Assembly (NCBI GenBank): GCA_918797485.1
Contig: CAKKNE010000004.1
Span: 5,250,223-5,314,222 of the forward strand
Length of the DNA: 64,000 nucleotides
Origin: Pelagomonas calceolata
Lineage: Eukaryota; Sar; Pelagophyceae; Pelagomonadales; Pelagomonadaceae
Direction: 5' to 3'
Positions 18,680 to 26,263 of the stretch are shown piece by piece. How positions within the stretch are numbered: position 1 is the first letter of the stretch; each line of letters starts with the position of its first letter. The position numbers were made by a program, and so were the translations under genes. The notes beneath the pieces are model-generated. The model searched no databases. It was not told the origin of the DNA and worked only from the letters and a program-made list of their open reading frames with translations.

Positions 18680-21117
18680 TTACTCCTTCCCCGTGTCGAA
18701 CAAGCGCGCCTTCTCCGACAGGTTCCGCGCCCGCGAGGCGTCTTCGACAATGTCGTCGGGTACCTCATAGTCATCGTCAGTAACGCCGACGGACGCCCCG
18801 AACAGGCAGAACTCCAGCAGCCCCGCCACGTCGCCGTCGTCGACGGTTTTGACGTCGACGGAGAACAGGGACCGGTGTGAGACTGCCGCGTCCGGCGGGT
18901 CATTCGCGAGGTGTACGACGAGCGTCTTCGCCTTCGGGTACCTCTTCTTCAGGAGCTCGCAGCACGCGACGAGGTCCTGGGCGCCGTCCTCATCCAACGA
19001 ATCCCCCGTCAGGGGGCAGTTCACGAACGACCCGCACGCGCCGCGGGCCTGTGTGGAATCAAATTTCGGGCGCCCCACGCCATAATTCGCAGGATAGCCT
19101 AACTCACTGGTTGATTTCCACACAGCCGCGGACCCCATCCCTATAAACAAAGCACACGGCCGCACCCTCCTCCCTCAGCGCGGCGTCGAGCCGGATCACG
19201 CGTCCCGCCAGGTCGTCCAACACTTCGCACTGCGCGCTCACGGGGTCGTCGAACTGAAAGTTATCGACGGACGCCCACTTCGTGCGGTGGTTGTAGGCGA
19301 AGCGCCGCACGTCGTCGTCGGTCTCGCGCCGCGCGTTCACCGTTGAGTCGTCCGGGCACGGGTCGCCGCGGGCCCGCGGGCGCCGCGGCGTCGGGTCGCA
19401 GACGTAGCGGCCCGTGCGCTCGTCCTGCGCGAGGTAGACGAAGTCGCGCGCGTCGACGCACTTGCCCGCGTGCAGGCCGCGACGCCGTCGTCCAATGGAA
19501 AGGAGCCGGGCTTGCACTCCCTTCTACATTCGTCGAGCCACGCGGCCGCGGCTTGATCCGAACCGGCGGCGATGACGCGCCAGCGCGGCCCCGCGAGCAG
19601 CGTCTCCGCCAGCACCGGGAGGCCGCGGCCCGCCGCGCGGCACCGCTCCGTGAAGCGGTCCGCGAGGCCGCGCGGCGCGCCCGCGAGCGGGTTGCCGCAG
19701 AGCCGGAGCGCCTTTAATGGTAACGCCGCGAGCGCCGCCGGGATTTGCTTGAGGAGGTTGTCGCGCACGTCGAGCTCCTCGAGCTTCGTGAGCTGTATAA
19801 TGTTCTCTGGGAGCGCTTTCAGCTGATTCCCGCGGGCCCTGCGCGGAAAGCGACCGGTCACGTCGCTTCACAAAGAAGAGGGACGTACCTGAGACAGACC
19901 AGGTTACAAAACTGGCCGCAGATTTCGTCGGGCAGCGCCGCGAGCCCGGCCCGGTCGAGGTAGAGGCGCCGGAGGCGCGCGGGGAACGCCAGAGCTTGCG
20001 GCGCAAAGGCCGCGAATGGCGCGTCGCACAAAGACAGCGCGCCGTGGTCCCGGGGCGCTCGCGCGCGGCCCTCGTCGGCCGCGGCCCACCACGCGCGCTC
20101 GAGCGCCGTCCGCGGCGCGCTCCCTTCCGTCTTCGTCCACGGCTTCCGGTCGCCCGCGTACTGCACGACGACGGCGTCGTCGGGCCACACTGCATTAAGG
20201 TCCCGCTCGCCCGGCCGCGGCCGCCAGTTGTACCGGAAGGGCAGGCGCTGCCCAGCGACGTCCTTCTCGAACCAGTCGTCGAAGAACTCGTTCAGGAAGC
20301 CGCCGACGTCATTTGAGGGCGTCTTCGGCGCGAGCTTGAGCATGGCCTCGAGCGTATTTGACGAGGGCGTCAGGACCAGGACGCCGCCGTCGAAGGTGTC
20401 CGGCGGGTAGAGCGCCGGCGCCGCCGCGAACGCGACGTCGCGGCACGTCGCGAAGAGCTGGTCCGCGCTCCCGACGACGAGGCAGTCCGCGTCCAGATAC
20501 ACAATCTTCCCGTAGTCTTCCAGGCCCCAGACCCGTAGCTTCGTCGACCGCACGTCACTCGCATCGCGGGGGTTCTCTATGTTCTCCACCTCGACGACGC
20601 GCGTCGCGCCGGCGCCCTTGAGCCGCTGGCGCGTCGCTGGCGTGACCGACCGCGCCACCATCGCCACGCGCGCCTTCTTCGTGTGCTTGGCCAGCGACCG
20701 CAGCAGCGCCTCGGCGCCGGGGGCGTAGGCCTCGCTACCGAGGAACGTCGCGTAGGCGTCGGGCCGCGTCTCGGCGGGCGGCTCGTAGACGGGCCCGTCG
20801 TCGTTCGTGTACACCACCCCACCGTTCGCGCGGCACTCCGCCTCGACGCGCGCGCGCTGCGCGGCGGCGTCGCGGTCGACGGGGATCTTCGTGCCGCCGT
20901 TCTTGGGCGGCGGCCGCGGCAGCTTTGAGGAGGGCGGCACCTTGACCGTCTTCGAGGGCTCGCAGAAGTCGTCGGCGGCGGCTTTCTCGGGCGGCCGCCG
21001 CTCGTTCTCCTCGTCGTCGACGGCGTTCGTCCAGGTGACGCTGCCGCGCGCCTCGCCGTGCGTTAAGGGCACGGCCTTGGGCGGCGCCGTGTCACTGAGC
21101 GGGCGGGCGCGCCACAT
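18680..21117 (-). CDS. Glycogenin-like GT8 glycosyltransferase fused to LRRs and an unknown C-terminal region
   Basis: Proposed exons on the minus strand are 21117-19889, 19838-19134 and 19048-18680. From the ATG at 21117, residues about 115-320 form a GT8 domain: AYATFLGSEAYAPGAEALLRSL, then the metal-binding DxD in GKIVYLDADCLVVGS, and FDGGVLVLTPS. Leucine-rich repeats follow (RLYLDRAGLAALPDEI, GNQLKALPENI, LEELDVRDNLLKQIPAAL). The last part is Cys- and Asp-rich (GKCVDARDFVYLAQDERTG, then AKTLVVHLANDPP) and unrecognised. Intron 19888-19839 is an ordinary GTACGT..CAG intron of 50 nt. The last intron is an 85-nt introner. The middle exon shifts frame near 19460-19500: DECRRECKPGSFPLDDG lies in one frame and GKCVDARDF in another, needing one extra base. 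This is either a sequence error or a missed mini-intron. Likely action: UDP-sugar transfer, possibly glucan priming. Confidence 0.78.
19049..19125 (-). mobile_element. Minimal introner element (GT8-LRR gene, last intron)
   Basis: 77-bp element with ends CTGTGTGGAAATCAA and CTGTGTGGAATCAA, the second lacking one A. It is flanked by CCGCGGGC (19041-19048) and CCGCGGAC (19126-19133), a 7 of 8 match. The intron is 19133-19049 (85 nt). Splicing gives ...VYRDGARGACGSF in frame. Confidence 0.92.
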
Positions 21118-21517
21118 TTGCTGGTTTGGGCAGCCTTGTTTTTGTTGAGTTATTGCTTGTTGTTGTTATGATGCTGCAAGCTTGTTGTGCTGTTGCTGTA
21201 TGCAACGATGCTCCAATGCTGTGTGCTTGCGATTGGGGGCAGCCCAATGATGCGCGCAGACTTCGAAGGCTGCGGAGCTGAGACCCGCACGCGGCCTAAG
21301 CCGCGCTCCGGGTACCCTGTATTGAGTGCATGATTGCTCCACGCGTCGGCTGCGGCATGAGAATTCGCGTGTCATATCGTGCGGTGTGAAAGGTTGAGAG
21401 GCTCCACCATCACTTGGTGAAGCCGGCCAGCGCACACGCTCCAGCAATGATCACGACATAATATTAGCGCTGTATTACATACACCGTGCCAGGCAGTCGC
21501 AAAACAACATAAGAAGA
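21118..21517. other. Divergent intergenic region, 400 bp
   Basis: Between the GT8-LRR start and the RelA/SpoT start; lower GC than the coding sequence. No motif recognised. Confidence 0.45.
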
Positions 21518-23912
21518 ATGGCTCATCGATCAAAGGCAGTGAGAGCAGCATGTCCAGGCCTGAGAGCACGTCCAGCGGGCGTCGCGGCACGGAGGCCACG
21601 TGCGCCAGCGCTCGCGAGCGCCCGATCGTCGATCGGACTGGTCGCGTCGCTGTGCGCGCTGCTCCTGGCCACGGCGGGCGCCTACGCGCCGCGCCGGCCG
21701 TACCCGCGCGGCGTGCGGCGCCAGGTCCGGCGCGCGGCCGAGGCGCGGCCCGAGCGGTCGTGGACCGGCCGGCTGTGGCAGCCGATCCGGACGCTGTACA
21801 AGCGCGAGCAGCTGCTGGACGACTGGAGCGAGATGCAGGCGCCGCGGAGAACATCGCGCATCAAGAAGCTCGACCGCGGGGCGAACGCGACCTGGAGCGA
21901 GCGGGACCAGGACGCCGTGGCGCGCGCGGACATGCGCGCCGTCGACCGGGACTGGAAGCGGCTAGAAAAGGCCATCGCGTACCTCCCGAAGGACGAGCGC
22001 GCGGTCGTGCGGGACGCGCTGATCGTGGCCCACGGCGCGCACGCGGGCCAGAACCGGCGGAGCGGCGAGCCCTTCGTCAGCCACCCCGTGGCGGTGTCGA
22101 TATTGTTGGCGGACCTGTCGATGGACCGGGACACGGTCGTCGCCGGGCTGCTGCACGACACGGTCGAGGACACGTTTTTGAGGTTTGAGGACGTGGAGCG
22201 GCGTTTTGGGCCGGATGTCCGGGCGCTCGTCGATGGCAGTGCATAAATCAATGTCGCGTCGCGTCGATGGCGCGGAGGCCAGCTCGATGGCGTGGCTATT
22301 CGGCCAGCACGGTCGCGTTCTCGCCGAGAAGAAACTCACTGGTCGATGCGCGCACAGGTCGAGGGCGAGACGAAGGTCTCAAAGCTGCCGAAGCTGGACG
22401 CGACGCTGGGCAGCGAGACGCCGGGCGGGCCAGGCCAAACAAAGGAATTGGAACAGCTTGAGAACCTGCGGCAGATGTTCGTCGCCATGACCGACGACTA
22501 CCGCATCATCATCATCAAGCTCGCCGACCGCCTACACAACATGCGCACGCTCGAGCACATGCCGCGGCACAAGCAGCTGCGCATCTCGCGCGAGACGATC
22601 GAGATCTTCGCGCCGCTCGCGCATCGGTTGGGGATCTGGCAGTTCAAGGCCGAGCTCGAGGAGATCGCCTTCGGCTACCTCTACCCGCGGCCGGCGGCGG
22701 CGCTCGCGGCGGCGCTCGAGGCGCGGCGGCCGCGCCACGCCGGCGCGCTCCGGGGCGTCACGGCCGCGCTCGAGCGGAAGCTCGCGGCCGACACCACGCT
22801 CGACCACGTCGGCGTGACCGTGTCGGGCCGCACGAAGGAGACGTATTCGCTGTGGCGCAAGCTCGAGAGCGACCGCGCGGCGCGGCGCGAGGACCTCGTG
22901 AGCGAGGTCTTCGGGTCCGACGCGCCGGCGCCGCTCGTCGACGACGAGAAGTTGTTCGCCGCGCGGGACTTGGATGAAGTGCCGGACGTGGTGGCCGTAC
23001 GCGTCGTGCTGGACGTGCCCCGGGCGTCGGACCAAGAAACGCCCGAGGCCTGGCGCGAGCGCGGCGTCCAGCTGTGCTACCACGTCTTGGGAGCGGTCCA
23101 GCACCTCGAGGACTGCGAGGCCGTGCCGCGCGTCAAGGACTACATCGCCTTCCCCAAGCCCAACGGCTACCAGTCGCTCCACGCCTCCGTGCTGCGCGAG
23201 CCCGAGGACCAGGTCGTCGAGATCCAGATCCGCACGCGCGGCATGCACGAGGTCGCCGAGTACGGCATGGCCGCGCACTGGCTCTACAAGGACGGGTTGC
23301 TCGAGCCCGGCGGCGAGGACGCGACGCGGCGCGCGCTCTGCGCGTCGGCGTCCGCCGCCGCCGTCGCCGAGAAGCGGCCGCGCGCGTCGGCGAAGCCCTA
23401 CGCGCTCGAGTGGCTCAACGCCATCAAGGACATGCAGGACATCCATAGTTCAAGGGAGTTCGTCGAGACGATCCGACGTCCGAGGCGGCGTCGAATTTCA
23501 CTTTAACTCGGGTCCGTCTCCACGCCATCGATGCGAGTGAGCCGTTGATCCCGTCGCTGTCTACGCAGGAGAGGTCCTCGGCAAGCGCGTCTTCGTCTTC
23601 TTGAGGGACGGGCGCATCCTCGACCTGAGCAAGGGCGCGACGGTGCTCGACGCGGCCTTTAGCATACACACGGACGTGGGCCTCCACCTCGACCGGGCGC
23701 TCATCAACGGCCACGAGGTCCAGCTCAGCTACGAGCTCCACAACGGCGACGTCGTGTCGATCAAAACGTCGGAGGACGCGCGGCCGCAGCTCGACTGGCT
23801 CCGCATGGCGCAGCGCCGCTCGACGCGGTCCAAGCTCCGGGCCTACTTCAAGCGCGAGGGGTGCTTCGACACGGCGACGACGGCGCCGGCGCCGGGTAAA
23901 GACATAGGATAG
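21518..23912 (+). CDS. Plastid-targeted RelA/SpoT homologue (bifunctional-type ppGpp enzyme), three exons
   Basis: Proposed exons are 21518-22228, 22358-23477 and 23569-23912, about 724 residues. The N-terminus has a signal peptide ending LLLATAGAYAPRRPYPRG, a good heterokont plastid signal of the ASAFAP type. An HD hydrolase domain follows, with SHPVAVSILL and LLHDTVEDT (HD at 213-214). Then comes the synthetase domain: SGRTKETYSLWRKL, RVKDYIAFPKPNGYQSLHASV, VEIQIRTRGMHEVAEYGMAAHW. A TGS domain closes the protein (RVFVFLRDGRILDLSKGATVLDAAFSIHTDVG). It makes and probably degrades (p)ppGpp in the plastid stress response. Intron 1 (22229-22357) is a clear introner, and splicing yields the family-typical LVEGETKVSKL. 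Intron 2 (23478-23568) is probably a decayed introner. The stop is only 3 bp from the stop of the convergent Mog1 gene. Confidence 0.93.
22237..22357 (+). mobile_element. Introner element (RelA/SpoT gene, intron 1)
   Basis: 121-bp element with left end CAGTGCATAAATCAA and right end ending GATGCGCGCACAG. The core TCGATGGCGTGG matches the ALG2 copy. The flanking 8-mers, GTCGATGG and GTCGAGGG, match at 7 of 8. The intron runs from the GT of the first copy (22229) to the CAG at 22357. Its orientation relative to the gene is opposite to the ALG2 copy. Confidence 0.9.
23486..23568 (+). mobile_element. Probable decayed introner (RelA/SpoT gene, intron 2)
   Basis: The interior has CACGCCATCGATGCG at 23521-23535, the introner core with one change. 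The left end CGGCGTCGAATTTCA and the right end TCGCTGTCTACGCAG match the family ends at 9 and 10 of 15 positions. The flanking 8-mers GTCCGAGG and GAGAGGTC no longer match, so this copy would be old. Confidence 0.5.
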
Positions 23913-23915
23913 ACA

Positions 23916-24449
23916 TTACTCGCCGCCGAACAATCCGCGGTCGACGACGAGTGAGGCGACGACGTCGGCGAGTGGCCTCATGCCCGGTGCCACGGCGAGG
24001 TCGAGGGGGCCCTCCCTTAACTGGGACCCGTCGAGCGCCGGCACGTTCAGCGTACACAGCACGTCCGTCGCCTCGTCGGGAAACCGGAACGCGGCGATAC
24101 CGACGTCGACGCTGTGCGCACCGTCGGTGCTCTCGGCCTTGGTCATTGTCATGTTGCCCAACGCGACGACGCAGACCGGAGCCGTCGGCGCGGAAACGCT
24201 TCCAGTAGCGACCACCGCGCGCGCGACGGCTGCCGCGGCGTCGGCCACGTCGTCGAAATGGTAGCGCGCGGCGCCGTCGTCGGCGACGTCGGCGCGCTCG
24301 ACGATCTCAAACACCAGCGACGCGCCCGAACCGTCTTGCGCCATAAATACCTCTTGCGTGTCGGGTACGGGTCGCGAGTCCGACATGTCCGCCCAGCCCT
24401 GTGGGATTTGTGCCCGGCATGCGCCGCCGTAGAGCGGTCTGGATGCCAT
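23916..24449 (-). CDS. MOG1: Mog1 / RANGRF-like Ran-binding protein
   Basis: 177 residues from an ATG at 24449; the frame is open further upstream without a better start. It begins MASRPLYGGACRAQIPQGWADMSDSRPVPDTQEVF, which matches the Mog1 opening (LFGGAF..P.G..D.S..R.VPDNQEV). The later region SLVFEIVERADVADDG and LLDLAVAPGMRPLAD fits the same small alpha/beta fold. Mog1 binds Ran GTPase and promotes nucleotide release in nuclear transport. Length is typical. It is convergent with the RelA/SpoT gene with 3 bp between stops. A dyad element lies 219 bp upstream. Confidence 0.88.
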   Translation of the reverse strand: MASRPLYGGACRAQIPQGWADMSDSRPVPDTQEVFMAQDGSGASLVFEIVERADVADDGAARYHFDDVADAAAAVARAVVATGSVSAPTAPVCVVALGNMTMTKAESTDGAHSVDVGIAAFRFPDEATDVLCTLNVPALDGSQLREGPLDLAVAPGMRPLADVVASLVVDRGLFGGE

Positions 24450-24668
24450 TGCTGTGTTAGCGTAGCTCGTTGTAGCCCGTGTTTTCGCAAAGCTACGCTT
24501 TGTTTGCGCACCTGCAGCCTCCCCAGGGGCTAGACCACGACGCGGCCTTCTAGCCCGAGCGCTGCGACACGTCAACAGCACTTCAACAGATAGACAACAG
24601 CTACAACTAGACGTAACAGCTCCAGCAAGGGCAGTAAAGCCTGCAAAAAGTAAATGGCCGGCGCGCAG

Positions 24669-24692
24669 GCTAGCGGAGTGTAACACACTAGC
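24669..24692 (-). promoter_or_regulatory. CTAG dyad element, copy 4
   Basis: The plus strand reads GCTAGCGGAG followed by TGTAACACACTAGC. It lies 219 bp upstream of the Mog1 ATG. Confidence 0.55.
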
Positions 24693-24772
24693 AAGTCAAA
24701 CTCGGAACGCGGCATGCAGCCGTTTGAGTACCGCTCAGTTCGCTACTGGTCCAAAGAGATCAATGGGACAAG

Positions 24773-25195
24773 TACTGGGGGCCGGAAAAGGAAATTTTTT
24801 TAATTCGCGACCGAGGGCGCCCTACGGTCTATGGCGGCCACGCCGGTTTAATCCTGTCAATCCCTGTCCAATAGGTGTCCCTGGGGTCGCCTAGGGTCGG
24901 TACTATACACGTGCGCGCGCCTACACCGCATACGCCGCCGCTTCAAGCATTTTTGGTCGATTTCTCTCAGCAGGCCACAGAGGAGTAGCAACTTTTATGC
25001 CTTTGTTGCTTCCAGGGCTCTCCGAGAACACTTGGCTGCTGCATCGACGGCGTATGCGGCGCAGGCACTTACCCACTACCAGACCTACCCCGTGAGGCCT
25101 CCAGGAGCCGATCTGCCACCACAAAAAGTAAATAATTTGGACCCGATGGCGCCCCGTTCCCGTCAAAAACGTCAATTACCCGAGGGCCCCCAGTA
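24773..25195. mobile_element. Candidate non-autonomous DNA transposon (MITE-like), 423 bp
   Basis: The ends are TACTGGGGGCC (24773-24783) and its reverse complement GGCCCCCAGTA (25185-25195). If the outer TA is a duplicated target dinucleotide, the terminal inverted repeat is CTGGGGGCC, as in Tc1/mariner-type insertions. Inside lies a second inverted pair, CCGCATACGCCG (24926-24937) and CGGCGTATGCGG (25048-25059). No coding capacity. The short inverted repeat keeps confidence modest. Confidence 0.4.
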
Positions 25196-26042
25196 GTCGC
25201 CGTAGCGGTCCCGTCGGACCCCATACTACCCCATCGATAGTCAATTACAAGTATATGACTTCTACACGACGAGAAGGATACTTTTGGCTGCCCACGCTCG
25301 GGACATGAACATCTTTATCTGGACCTCGCGTAAGTCCGTCGATCATGGAACAAATGATTGCGCCAAGGTCCATGGTAATGGTACACGCGCTGATGGCCGC
25401 AGGTCTGAGTCTGGAGCCAAATATAGCCAGATGGTGGGCTCGCGAGACCGACGACCCGCGCCGAGCATCTTGGGGTCTCGGAGCAATGTAGTACACAATC
25501 AAGCCGGTTAGATGGCCCGTCCTAGTACTAAATCGCCTGAAACGCACATTTATTTTATAACTCACCGATCTGGGGCCAATTCAGTGCCCCGCGTACGCAC
25601 CGTCGTCCGCGGAGAACGGGCAAGTCGGTCGATTGTGAATAGTTAAACGGCATTATGGTCTATTGGGGTAGTGTCATCGCTGATACTCGCGGATCTAGGC
25701 TAAGAGCTCATATTCACATAAACGTGGGGCTGCCGAATCGCCGTTTCGCGCGGCTCTAACGGGTCATCTAACATACCTCGGCCCGTGCCCATCCGGCCTA
25801 AATGTAATCTACCACCAACAAACAAAAGGAAACGAACATAAACTCGGGAGTTGTCTAGTAGAATTCTTCTCCCGCCCTCCGAGCGCGGGCCGTCGGCTCC
25901 GGTTCCGTCGAGTGTGTATGAAAACTAGGCTGGAGTTGATATGATGTACCATTTGGACGACAGAAGGCACCGCCAATCGCTGGTGTATTTTGGCGAGCCG
26001 CAAGACCTGGTGATCTAGCGTATCGACATACTAGGAATCCGT

Positions 26043-26079
26043 GTATATATATATATTTATGTATATATACATACATATA
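26043..26079. repeat. AT-rich TATATA/TACATA low-complexity tract
   Basis: Alternating purine-pyrimidine TA/CA repeats, unlike anything else in this GC-rich window. Confidence 0.8.
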
Positions 26080-26263
26080 GTCTGAATGTATACAGGCCTA
26101 GGCGGATGGCTCTTGAAAACAGACCTCTCCGACTGACCCCCGAATAGTGAAGTTCAGAGCTTATTCCCGCTCCAGATGGTCGTCGCTGATACTCGCAAGG
26201 TCCTTTTTATTTCCACGTCGAAGTATAACTTGACAAAAGTTACACACAAAGTTCGAGGAACAA

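Larger units (their letters stand above)
24450..26263. other. Gene-free, AT-richer island of 1.8 kb
   Basis: The longest non-coding stretch in the window. From about 24690 the base composition is visibly closer to balanced than in the coding sequence, with A/T runs and an alternating TATATA/TACATA tract at about 26043-26079. All open frames are short and have no family resemblance. It contains dyad copy 4 and a candidate MITE at 24773-25195. It could be a transposon remnant, a centromere- or origin-like element, or a non-coding RNA locus. The sequence does not decide. Confidence 0.6.
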
